Source: CAWHNT01 sp963830775
GTDB taxonomy: Bacteria; Pseudomonadota; Alphaproteobacteria; Geminicoccales; Geminicoccaceae
Assembly: GCA_963830775.1 (NCBI GenBank)
Contig: CAWHNT010000047.1
Location: 1 to 64,000, forward strand
Length of the DNA stretch: 64,000 nt
Reading direction: 5' to 3'
The notes beneath the pieces were generated by a model. That model was not told the origin of the DNA. It searched no databases and was given only the letters and a program-made list of their open reading frames with translations. Shown piece by piece: positions 9,440 to 16,576 of this stretch. Both the position numbers and the translations under genes were made by a program. The stretch's first letter is position 1. Each line of letters opens with the position of its first letter.

Positions 9440-10410
9440 ATGCCCAGAGCCTATTCAGGCGATCTGCGCCGGCGTGTGGTTGCGGCGGCGCTGGAGGGAG
9501 GGCAGTCGCGCGAGGTAGTCGCACGACGGTTCGCGGTCGGACGCTCGAGCGTGTATCGCTGGGTGGAGACGGCCCAGACCGAGGGCCGGCTGGAGGCCAG
9601 GCCGATGCGGGGCGGGCCCAGACCCATGATAAGGGATGAGACCGAGGCCGCGCTCAAGGACATGGTCAAGTCCGACAATCACCTGACGCTGGCCGAGTGC
9701 CGGGACCGGCTTGCGGACAGGACCGAGATACGGGTGCATCCCTGGACGGTGGGGCGGGCCCTCAGGCGTCTGGGGCTCACGCGAAAAAAAGAAGACCTTG
9801 CGTGCGATCGAGCAGGACGAGGCCGCGATCTTGGAGGAACGCCAAGCCTGGCCTGAAACGATCGCTGGGATCGCTGTCGAGCGCTTCGTCTTCCTCGACG
9901 AGAAGTGCTGCCCGCACCGACCTCGTCCGCAGCCACGGCTGGAGCCCCTGCGGCGAGCGTGCCCCCGGCACGGCACCTTGTGGTCATTGGGAACGCGTCA
10001 CCATCCTGGGGGCGCTTGGGCCGGAGGGGATCGTCGCCGCCATGGAGCATCCCGGCCGCCACCGACGGGGCGGTGTTCTGCGCCTGGCTGGAGCAGGTGC
10101 TCCTGCCCGAGCTGCGCCGCATCAGACCCGACGCGGTCCTGGTCATGGACAACCTTGCCGCCCACAAGACCCAGGCCGTGCGTGCCCTCCTCGAGCGGCT
10201 CGGGCTTCGCGTACCGCTATCTCCCGCGCTACCTGCCGGATCTGTAACCCGATCGAGCCCGCCTGGGCCAAGGTGAAGGGCCTGTTGCGCAAGGCCGCGG
10301 CACGGACCGTCGACGGCCTCCATGCCGCCCTCGGCCCAGCCTTGGCCGCCATCACCAAGGACGACGCCAGAGGCTTCTTTCGCCATGCCAGTTATGCCTG
10401 TCCCAACTAG
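9440..10410 (+). pseudogene. IS630-family DDE transposase, frameshifted
   Basis: The N-terminal 110 residues form a helix-turn-helix part (YSGDLRRRVVAAALEGGQ; VGRSSVYRWVETAQ). The frame breaks at an A7 run (9784-9790), where one A fewer would restore TRKKKTLRAIEQDEAAILEE. The DDE catalytic residues lie in FVFLDES (near 9890), VLVMDNLAAHK (near 10145) and NPIEPAWAKVK (near 10255), each in a different frame. The end ASYACPN* is at 10408. At least four indels. The A7 change is +1 in direction, so it does not look like classical -1 programmed frameshifting. Confidence 0.8.
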
Positions 10411-10424
10411 CCTGCGGTTTGCTT
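10400..10424. repeat. IS630 right terminal inverted repeat
   Basis: 25-base right end, followed by the TA duplication at 10425-10426. Its last base plus the TA supply the TAA stop of the minus-strand glycosyltransferase. Confidence 0.85.
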
Positions 10425-11140
10425 TAGCAGACGAGCCCGAGCAGCATCGCTTCGTCGCCCCCGACATCCTGCGCGACGACCACGCTTTCTTCGCGGAACA
10501 GGAGGTCGGGCGGCAGCCAGGTATGGTGCTCCGGCTGCGGGAAGCGACGATGGATGTAGTGGCGGCGTGAGGTGGCGTAGATCCGCCGGCCTGCTGCGGC
10601 ACCACGCTTGAGAAAGCCGAACATGCGGCCGGGCTCGCCTGGCGGGGGTGCGAAGCCGATCCCGAGCGAGCGGCGGAACGCCAGGGTGCCGCCCAGGACA
10701 TAGTCCTACTCGGCTTGGGAGGCGCCCGGCCGCCAGAGCAGGAGCTGGCGCTCGCCCGCGAGGTGGACGTAGAGCTCGGTCTTGCCGACCACGTTACCGA
10801 GGCCGGCCTCCAGTGCCGCCACGGCCTCGCCGAGATAGGCAGGCCCGTAGAGATCGTCGTCGTCGAGCTTGGCCACGATCTCGCCCCTGGCCACGGCGAT
10901 GCCATGATCCAGGCACCGTTCGAGCGGCCATGCAGCGGGTGCTTCGAGCACCTGATCCGCGGCGGCCAGTGCCCCCCTTGCCGGCGCTTCCAGTGACCTT
11001 GCGATATGGCCATGCAGGACGACGACGAGCTCGGTCGGGGCATGGAGCTGGGCCCGCGCCATCCGGACGGCACCCGCCAGGAAGGCCGGCCGGCGCGTGG
11101 CGAGGATCACGCTCACCGGCGGCCCGCGGCCCTGGCGCAA
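10424..11140 (-). pseudogene. family-2 glycosyltransferase GT-1, internal stop
   Basis: First of three paralogous family-2 glycosyltransferases here. PVSVILATRRPAFLAGAV starts the GT-A fold and KLDDDDLYGPAYLGEAVAAL holds the metal-binding Asp cluster. After a TAG at 10706-10708 (preceded by GASQAE) the same frame continues DYVLGGTLAFRRSLG and IYATSRRHYIHRRF to TAA at 10424, matching the shared C-terminal block of its paralogues. The break is one nonsense codon, not a shift. A TTG at 11140, nine bases after the PqqD-like stop, is the likeliest start. The stop codon is partly IS630 sequence. Confidence 0.7.
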
Positions 11141-11148
11141 GGAGGCGC

Positions 11149-11421
11149 TCAGACCGCGTTGAGGAAGTGCTGCGCCGTCAACGTGTCGATAACCTGGTCG
11201 AGATCGCGCTCGAGCTCCGTTCTCGGCCGCTCGGCGTAGGCCTCGCACAACAGCCCGAGCAGCTCGCTGCGGGTCGGGAACTCGTCGAGGACTTCCCACA
11301 GCACGCGCGCGGTCGGGTTCAGGATCGTGACCACGCGGGTGTCGAGCTTCATCAGGATCAGGTCGCCGTCGACCGCGTCCTCGTCGATCAAATCGGCCTT
11401 GGACAATCTGGCCTCGGGCAT
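11149..11421 (-). CDS. PqqD-family peptide-binding (RRE) protein
   Basis: About 90 residues. VTILNPTARVLWEVLDEFPT followed by helices LLGLLCEAYAERPR and LERDLDQVIDTLTAQHFL is the PqqD pattern, the winged-helix RiPP recognition element that binds leader peptides for modifying enzymes. The ATG at 11421 is chosen because AAAGGA lies about 11 bases upstream; a TTG at 11448 is an alternative. It sits immediately before GT-1 on the same strand and is divergent from a 48-codon peptide gene. No radical-SAM, B2 protease or asparagine-synthetase partner is seen, so its client is unknown. Confidence 0.75.
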   Translation of the reverse strand: MPEARLSKADLIDEDAVDGDLILMKLDTRVVTILNPTARVLWEVLDEFPTRSELLGLLCEAYAERPRTELERDLDQVIDTLTAQHFLNAV

Positions 11422-11455
11422 GGTCGGGCTTGGTCCTTTGTTGCACAACCAGAGA

Positions 11456-11484
11456 GTAATCTACTTCCGGCGTAATCTACTTCG
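11456..11484. promoter_or_regulatory. tandem direct repeat in divergent intergenic region
   Basis: GTAATCTACTTC occurs twice, at 11456-11467 and 11472-11483, a 16-base period. It lies between the PqqD-like gene (minus) and the small peptide gene (plus), in an AT-richer patch. It could be a regulator-binding site; no known factor is recognised. Confidence 0.35.
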
Positions 11485-11589
11485 GGGCACAAACGCCTGT
11501 CCATGGAGGTTGTGCCGGATGGCTTGCAGGTGAGGTCTGCGCTGGCGTATAGCAACCAACGGTTGGAGACATCGAAGCGGATGATACTC

Positions 11590-11736
11590 ATGGCTGAGCA
11601 GAGCAATCCTGCCGGGGGCAGCGAGGACCAGCAGGCGCGTCGTCGCCAGGCGATCCGCCGTCTGGCGCTGGCGGCGGCAGTGCCGGTGGTGCTGGCGACG
11701 GTGGCCGGGCACCCGCGGCCGGCCAGGGCCGAGTAG
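11590..11736 (+). CDS. 48-residue peptide ending in an export-signal-like segment
   Basis: Reads MAEQSNPAGGSEDQQARRRQ, then AIRRLALAAAVPVVLATVAG, then HPRPARAE and TAG at 11734. The polar N-region, arginine cluster, hydrophobic run and ARA|E cleavage-like end resemble a Tat or Sec signal with almost nothing after it. An in-frame ATG at 11581 would add three residues. It is divergent from the PqqD-like gene and convergent with GT-2. It could be a RiPP precursor, a signal-peptide remnant of a lost gene, or a small membrane protein. Coding status is not certain. Confidence 0.4.
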   Translation: MAEQSNPAGGSEDQQARRRQAIRRLALAAAVPVVLATVAGHPRPARAE

Positions 11737-11758
11737 GGCCGGGCGCCTGGGGCCCGTC

Positions 11759-12484
11759 TCAGGCACCCGACACCAGGCTGATCAGTCCGGCGGGGCTGTC
11801 GTCCTCGACACCGCGCCGGACCGTCAGCGACCCCTCCCTGAAGAAGGCCTCCTCGGGCGCCCAGGTATGATGCGTGCCGCCATAGCGGCGGCGGACGAAG
11901 TGGCGGCGCGAGGTGGCATAGAGCCGCAAGCCCGCGGCAAGGCAGTCGTCGAGGAACGCCATGTCCTCGTTGACCTGGAGCGGCCGGAAGCCGGGGTCGA
12001 GCCCGAACTCGCGGGAGAAGAGGAGCGTGGCACCGGCGAGGTAGCTCTGCCCCTCGCCTTGCGAGCCGCCGGGGAAGCGGAGCACGAGCTCGCGGCTGGC
12101 GGCGAAGTAGATGTACTGCTCGGCCTTGCCGATCACGTCGCCTTTGCCGGCCAGGTAGGCATCCATCGCCTCCGCCAGGTAGGCCGGGCCGTAGACATCG
12201 TCATCGTCGACCCGGGCGATGACCTCGCCCCGGGAGGCCGCAATCCCGGCATTCAGGCACTCCCCCAGGGTGAATGTCGCCGGTGCCGGGACGATCCGAG
12301 CGCCGAGCTCGTCGCAGGCCCGGCGCGCTTCCGCCGGGAGGCTGGCCGGGGCGTGGCGGTGCAGGACCAGCACAAGCTCGACCGGCTGGTAGGTCTGCGC
12401 CGCCACCATCCGCAGGCAGGCCGCGACATGGTCCGGCCGGTGCGTCGGCACGATCACGCTGACCTGCGGGGTGCAGGCCCGCAT
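11759..12484 (-). CDS. family-2 glycosyltransferase GT-2
   Basis: Intact 241 residues. VSVIVPTHRPDHVAACLRMV begins the GT-A nucleotide-binding fold; ARVDDDDVYGPAYLAEAMDA carries the DxD-type metal site near residue 95. The C-terminal half shares LYATSRRHFVRRRYGGTHHT with GT-1 and GT-3, a block not typical of generic family-2 enzymes. It starts two bases after the GT-3 stop, so the two are probably co-translated. No signal peptide or membrane segment, so it should act in the cytoplasm on a UDP- or GDP-sugar. The acceptor is unknown; a peptide is possible given the PqqD-like neighbour. Confidence 0.85.
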   Translation of the reverse strand: MRACTPQVSVIVPTHRPDHVAACLRMVAAQTYQPVELVLVLHRHAPASLPAEARRACDELGARIVPAPATFTLGECLNAGIAASRGEVIARVDDDDVYGPAYLAEAMDAYLAGKGDVIGKAEQYIYFAASRELVLRFPGGSQGEGQSYLAGATLLFSREFGLDPGFRPLQVNEDMAFLDDCLAAGLRLYATSRRHFVRRRYGGTHHTWAPEEAFFREGSLTVRRGVEDDSPAGLISLVSGA

Positions 12485-12485
12485 C

Positions 12486-13205
12486 TCAGCGGCCCGAGAC
12501 GAGCCTGATCAGGCCGGCCGGGCTGTCGTCCACCACGTCCCGCCGCACCGTGATACCCTCCGAGCGGAACAGGGCCTCGTCCGGCCGCCAGGTGTGATGA
12601 TCGTTGTCGAAGCGCCGGCGGACGAAATGGCGCCGCGAGGTGGCGTAGATCCGGACCCCGACCGCAAGGCAGGCGTGCAGGAAGCTGGTGTCGACACGGC
12701 AGGGAATGGGCTCGAAGCCGGGATCGAGGGCCAGCCGTCGCGGCATGAGGAGTGTACCCCCGGCGACATAGCGATGGTCCTTGTCCTGCGACCAGCCCGG
12801 AAGGCGCAGCAGGAGCTCGCGGGTGGCGGTGAGGTAGACATACTGCTCGGCCTTGCCGATGACGTCGCCCTTGCCGGCGATGAAGGCCTCCATGGCCTCG
12901 GCGAGGTAGCCAGGGCCATAGATGTCGTCGTCGTCGACCTTGGTGACGACCTCGCCGTGCGAGACGGCGATGCCCTGGTTCAGGCACTCGCCAAGCGTCA
13001 GCTCGGCGGGCGCCAGGACCAGCCGAACGCCCTGCCGCCCACAAGCCTCGCGCGCCTCCGGCGGAAGGTCGTCGGAAGTGTGGCCGTGCAGGACGAGCAC
13101 GACCTCCAAGGGTGAATAGGACTGGGCCGCCATCATCCCCAGTATCTCCGTGACGAAGCACGGTCGGCGCGTCACCAGGACGGCGCTCACCAAGGGTTGC
13201 GACAT
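12486..13205 (-). CDS. family-2 glycosyltransferase GT-3
   Basis: Intact 239-residue paralogue of GT-2, alike along its whole length (LTLGECLNQGIAVSHGEVVT; KVDDDDIYGPGYLAEAMEAF; GKGDVIGKAEQYVYL; YATSRRHFVRRRFDNDHHTW; ending DDSPAGLIRLVSG). The Asp cluster at about residue 93 is kept, so catalysis is plausible. The start at 13205 is 50 bases from the stop of the REC-GGDEF-EAL gene upstream, so the signalling gene could head the same transcript. The donor and acceptor are unknown. Confidence 0.85.
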   Translation of the reverse strand: MSQPLVSAVLVTRRPCFVTEILGMMAAQSYSPLEVVLVLHGHTSDDLPPEAREACGRQGVRLVLAPAELTLGECLNQGIAVSHGEVVTKVDDDDIYGPGYLAEAMEAFIAGKGDVIGKAEQYVYLTATRELLLRLPGWSQDKDHRYVAGGTLLMPRRLALDPGFEPIPCRVDTSFLHACLAVGVRIYATSRRHFVRRRFDNDHHTWRPDEALFRSEGITVRRDVVDDSPAGLIRLVSGR

Positions 13206-13254
13206 CCGCTTCTCCGGCAGCCAGGGACCCGGCCGTTGCGGCGGCGGACGACCG

Positions 13255-15108
13255 TCATGTCCGATGGGCGGCCTGCCGAAGCCAGTCGGTGCAGGCGTCG
13301 GCGGGGAGCGGGGGGCAGCTGATGAAGGCCTGAACGGCGTCGCAGCCCTGGCTCCGCAGCATCTGGAGCTGGGCGTGGCTCTCGATCCCCTCGGCCACCA
13401 GCCGGAGGCCGAGCTGCTTGGCGAGCGCTATCACGGCCCCGGCGAAGAGCGTGCGGTGACTGTCCTGGGGCGTGCCCTGGAGCATGGCGCGGGCGAGCTT
13501 GACCGTGGTGAGCGGGGCGTCGCGCAGCAGCATGAGCGAGGTCGAGCCGCCGCCGAAGCCGTCAAGCGCCAGCCGCACGCCGAGCTCGCGTAAGGGGGGA
13601 AGGGCGGCACCGCCGCTGGCGAGCTCCTCCAGCAGCAGCCGTTCGTCGACCTCGAGCTCGAGCCAGTCCGACGGCAGGCCGGCGGCGCGCAGGCCGTCCT
13701 GGAGGCGGCTGGCGAGCTGGCTCCAGGCGAGCTGGCGGCGGGAGAGCAGCGGCACGGCGATGTGCAGCCGGCGCAGGCCCGCGTCCCGCCAGCGCCGCGC
13801 CTGCCGGCAGGCGGCCATGATCAGCCAGTCGGTCAGGGGCTCGAGCAGGCTCGAATCCTCGGCCAGCTGGCGGATCCGCTCGGGCTCGACCAGCCCCAGA
13901 TCGGGATGCCGCCAGCGCACCAGCGATGCCAGGCCCAGCTCGGGCGCGCACAAGGTGACCTGGGGCTGGAAGTGGAGGACCAGCTCATCCGCCTCGATGG
14001 CCCGGCGCAGCTCAGCACCCAGCACGGCACCCCGCTGCGGGCGGGTGTCCAGGCGCTCGTCGTGGAAGCAGCAGAGATTGCCGCCCTCGGCCTTGGCCCG
14101 GTACATGGCGGCATCCGCATGCCGCAGCAGGGCGGTGCGGTCGGTGCCGTCGCGGGGATAGATCGCGGCACCGATGCTGGCCGTGACCGCAACCTCGCGG
14201 CTGTCGAGCCGGATCGGCGGCGCCATCGCCTCCAGCAGCTTGCGGGCGACCAGCGTGGCGTAGTCCGGCCGCGACAGGTCCTCCACCAGCACCGCGAACT
14301 CGTCGCTGCCGAGCCGGGCCACGGTGTCGGTGGCGCGGACCCTGCCGCGCAGCCGCTCGCTCACGGTGCAGAGCAGGGCATCCCCGGCGAGGTGGCCCAC
14401 CTGGTCGCTGACCGCCTTGAAGCCATCGAGGTCGACGATCATCACCGTCAGCATGGTCCGGTGGCGGCGAGCCGCCGCCAGCCCCTGCTCCAGCCGGTCG
14501 GAGAAGAGGGTGCTGTTGGCAAGGCCGGTCAGCTCGTCGCGCTGCACGAGGCGGCTCAGCCGCTCGATCCGCTGCTCGCGCGCCACGGCGAAGCGGATCG
14601 CCCGGTCGAGCCGCTCGGTGTCGAGCTCCTCCTTGTCCAGCACGTCGACAGCACCCGCCTCGATCACCTCGTGCTGCAGCCCGACATCGGCATAGCCGGC
14701 GGTGAGGATGATCGGCGTGCGGCAGCCCCGCCGCATTGCCGTGCGGATGAACTCGAGGCCGCCCCGCGGCGAGCCGCCAAGGTCGCACAGGCAGGCGTCG
14801 TAGGTGCCCTCGACCAGCCGCACCAGCCCGTTGTCGCTGCTGGCAGCACGGTCCGTGAGGAAGGTCGTGTCCTCGGCCCTGGCGAGGAGGGACTGCACCA
14901 TCAGGAAATCGTCGTCGTCGTCCTCGACGATCAGGACCCGCAACGGCTCCATGACGGTGCCGGACCGGGCTTCCGTCCTGGAGGGCGGGTCGTACACGCG
15001 GCGATGGTCGTTGAGCGCGATGACGGACCGCCCCGGAACCCAGGCCCGCGGGTCGGCATCCGCCGCGCCTTCCCCGAGGCCCGGCCCAGGCGGTCTTCTA
15101 TCGTCCAT
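13255..15108 (-). CDS. REC-GGDEF-EAL signalling protein with degenerate motifs
   Basis: A response-regulator receiver (LRVLIVEDDDDDF at about residue 58; phospho-acceptor Asp in YDACLCDLGG), then GGDEF, then EAL, about 617 residues. The GGDEF signature is GSDEF (ARLGSDEFAVLVED), which some active cyclases have. The EAL signature is LASLVRWRHP rather than EALVRW; the usual DDFGTG is DGFGGG and the DxSF of KIDRSF is lost (VKLARAML), so phosphodiesterase activity is unlikely. It may act as a receptor or a cyclase. An internal ATG at 14952 starts just before the receiver and could be the true start. Confidence 0.85.
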   Translation of the reverse strand: MDDRRPPGPGLGEGAADADPRAWVPGRSVIALNDHRRVYDPPSRTEARSGTVMEPLRVLIVEDDDDDFLMVQSLLARAEDTTFLTDRAASSDNGLVRLVEGTYDACLCDLGGSPRGGLEFIRTAMRRGCRTPIILTAGYADVGLQHEVIEAGAVDVLDKEELDTERLDRAIRFAVAREQRIERLSRLVQRDELTGLANSTLFSDRLEQGLAAARRHRTMLTVMIVDLDGFKAVSDQVGHLAGDALLCTVSERLRGRVRATDTVARLGSDEFAVLVEDLSRPDYATLVARKLLEAMAPPIRLDSREVAVTASIGAAIYPRDGTDRTALLRHADAAMYRAKAEGGNLCCFHDERLDTRPQRGAVLGAELRRAIEADELVLHFQPQVTLCAPELGLASLVRWRHPDLGLVEPERIRQLAEDSSLLEPLTDWLIMAACRQARRWRDAGLRRLHIAVPLLSRRQLAWSQLASRLQDGLRAAGLPSDWLELEVDERLLLEELASGGAALPPLRELGVRLALDGFGGGSTSLMLLRDAPLTTVKLARAMLQGTPQDSHRTLFAGAVIALAKQLGLRLVAEGIESHAQLQMLRSQGCDAVQAFISCPPLPADACTDWLRQAAHRT

Positions 15109-15120
15109 CACACCGCCGAG

Positions 15121-15135
15121 ATAACCTGTGGTTAT
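15121..15135. promoter_or_regulatory. short dyad upstream of the GGDEF-EAL gene
   Basis: ATAACC-TGT-GGTTAT, a perfect 6-bp inverted repeat, just upstream of the 15108 start and at the beginning of an AT-richer stretch to about 15185. It could be an operator for the minus-strand gene. The rest of the gap up to the tRNA shows nothing recognisable. Confidence 0.3.
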
Positions 15136-15337
15136 TCCGACGGCTCTACATAAGCGCTATGGTTCTGTAAACTCTTACGCGTTCCAGCCGAAGCATGCCC
15201 AACGAAGGGTTGTGTCCCTATGGCACGCTCGCCACGATCCGGCGGCTTGTCCCGGGGCCGCGGCCCCGATCCGGCTTACCGGTCCCGAAGCACCCGCCGT
15301 TGGTTCTCGTGGCACCTCCTGCTATACCCCGCCACGG

Positions 15338-15414
15338 GCGCCCGTAGCTCAGCAGGATAGAGCACCCGCCTTCTAAGCGGGGGGTCACAGGTTCGAGCCC
15401 TGTCGGGCGCGCCA
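15338..15414 (+). tRNA. tRNA-Arg(TCT)
   Basis: A 7-bp acceptor stem GCGCCCG/CGGGCGC (15338-15344 with 15404-15410), discriminator G and encoded CCA at 15412-15414. The D-arm (AGCTCAGCAGGATAGAGC), anticodon stem-loop with CTTCTAA giving anticodon TCT, and T-arm GGTTCGAGCCC are all present. Seventy-seven bases including CCA. No att-like duplication of its 3' end is seen within the window. Confidence 0.95.
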
Positions 15415-15518
15415 CCTCGGCTCTTGCGCATCCGGGTAATGCGCGGACAATTTCGCTCGCTTTTTACGCTTATATCCAGCGTAGATGAGCCATAACGATT
15501 GGATTGGCGGAGGGCGCC

Positions 15519-15692
15519 ATGGCGACGGAAACCCGCAACCCCGGCTCATGGCGGAGCAGGGTGGTCAATGCGGCCTTGCTGGTGGGCTTCGGGGTGATGG
15601 CGGGCCTCGCCCTTTCGGACTGGTGGCCGGCCCAGGCCAGCGGCCTGGCGCAGGTCGCCGCCTGCGAGCGGGTGGTGGCCCAGCGCCAGTAG
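15519..15692 (+). CDS. 57-residue small membrane protein
   Basis: ATG at 15519 with a strong upstream GGCGGAGGG. The peptide has a polar start (MATETRNPGSWRSRVV) and one hydrophobic segment, NAALLVGFGVMAGLALSDWW, then a short tail ending AACERVVAQRQ. It could be an inner-membrane peptide or an uncleaved signal anchor. No family recognised. It stands alone between the tRNA and the MNT gene. Confidence 0.5.
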   Translation: MATETRNPGSWRSRVVNAALLVGFGVMAGLALSDWWPAQASGLAQVAACERVVAQRQ

Positions 15693-15796
15693 CGGCCGCA
15701 CCGGCCGGACGCTTGGCCGAGGCGGCGGAGCGTCGCCGTTGGTCGGCCTGCGCCCTCCTGCTATAGGGACCTGCTCAGGCGCGCCAGGGAGCCGGC

Positions 15797-16150
15797 ATGG
15801 CGGCGGATCTTCTCGAGCGGCCGCGCGTGGCGGTGCCGAAGCAGCTTCTCGACGCCGTCGTGGCCTGGTGCGAGCCGCAGGAGGTCATCCTCTTCGGCAG
15901 CCGGGCGCGCGGCGATCACCGGCCGGACAGCGACTGGGACCTGCTGGCGATCGTCGAGCGGGAAGCGCTGGAGCGTCCCGCCCGCCCGGCGCCGCGCTGG
16001 CCGCGGCCGACCCACATCTTCCTCAAGGCCCGCGCAAAGTTCGAGGCCGAGCGCGATCTTGCCGGGACGACCGCCAATGCCGCGGACGAGGATGGCGTCG
16101 TGGTCTGGCGGCGGCCCGGGCTGAGGCTAAGCCGCCGAGGCGGAGGCTAA
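15797..16150 (+). CDS. MNT-type minimal nucleotidyltransferase (antitoxin)
   Basis: A 117-residue minimal nucleotidyltransferase. VILFGSRARGDHRPDSDWDL has the exact GS-x10-DxD signature (residues about 33-47). In type VII toxin-antitoxin pairs such proteins (MntA) inactivate the HEPN toxin by adding AMP to it. The gene is followed two bases later by a HEPN gene on the same strand, the canonical order. The C-terminus is short and ends in a Gly/Arg-rich tail that may be an indel artefact. Confidence 0.8.
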   Translation: MAADLLERPRVAVPKQLLDAVVAWCEPQEVILFGSRARGDHRPDSDWDLLAIVEREALERPARPAPRWPRPTHIFLKARAKFEAERDLAGTTANAADEDGVVVWRRPGLRLSRRGGG

Positions 16151-16152
16151 GC

Positions 16153-16576
16153 GTGACTGCTGAGCAGCGCTGGCAGGTGGCGGAGCGCTGGCTCACGCGC
16201 GCTGAGCGCGATCTGAAGGTGGCTCGTGTGGCTCCTTGGTGCTGGGGCTGAGCTGCTGGACAATGCTGCCTTCCATCTGCAACAGGCGGCCGAGAAGACC
16301 TTGAAGGCTATCCTGGCCGCCGATGGCCGCCGCTTTCGCAAGATCCACAAGCTGGGCGAGCTCGCCGGCTGGGTGGTGGAGCGGCATCCCGAGCTGGCGG
16401 CCCATGTCGAAGGCCTCGACCCCTACACCAGCTGGGTAGGGGCGGGGCGCTACGATGACACGGATGCCGAGGTGCCGATCACGGCCGAGACGGTGACAAA
16501 TCTTCTGCATCGCTGCGAGACCCTGCTCGCTCGTGCCCATGGCCTGGCTCCCTCCGCGGAGCAGCCCCGGGATTGA
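16153..16576 (+). CDS. HEPN-domain toxin, one frameshift
   Basis: GTG at 16153 starts TAEQRWQVAERWLTRAERDL; the frame must shift near 16225 to continue ELLDNAAFHLQQAAEKTLKA and IHKLGELAGWVVERHPEL, the core of PF05168-type HEPN proteins. It ends at 16574-16576. Total about 140 residues. HEPN toxins of MNT/HEPN pairs are RNases with an R-x4-6-H motif; I do not see a clear copy in this sequence, so nuclease activity is unproven. Its stop overlaps the TTG start of the next gene. Confidence 0.75.

Larger units (their letters stand above)
9378..10424 (+). mobile_element. IS630-family insertion sequence with TA target duplication
   Basis: A 1,047-bp element with terminal inverted repeats at 9378-9402 and 10400-10424. 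The two 25-base ends agree at all but about four positions (left end starts GAGCAAATCGCAGGCTGATT; right end on the minus strand starts AAGCAAACCGCAGGCTAGTT). TA dinucleotides flank it at 9376-9377 and 10425-10426, the duplication expected of IS630/Tc1-mariner elements. It carries one transposase gene with indels. It sits exactly between the convergent ends of aroC and a glycosyltransferase gene. Confidence 0.85.

Noticed and set aside
9784..9790. A7 run in the IS630 transposase as a programmed frameshift site
   Set aside because: Restoring the frame needs one A fewer (+1 direction in reading), not the -1 slip typical of IS frameshifting, and other indels follow in the same gene.
11149..13205. 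Lasso-peptide cluster
   Set aside because: A PqqD-like (B1) protein is present but there is no B2 transglutaminase-type protease or C asparagine-synthetase-like cyclase nearby; the BTLCP at 31.8 kb is LapG-like and far away.
15338..15414. tRNA-Arg as an integration site for a genomic island
   Set aside because: No integrase next to it and no repeat of the tRNA 3' end found by eye in the window.
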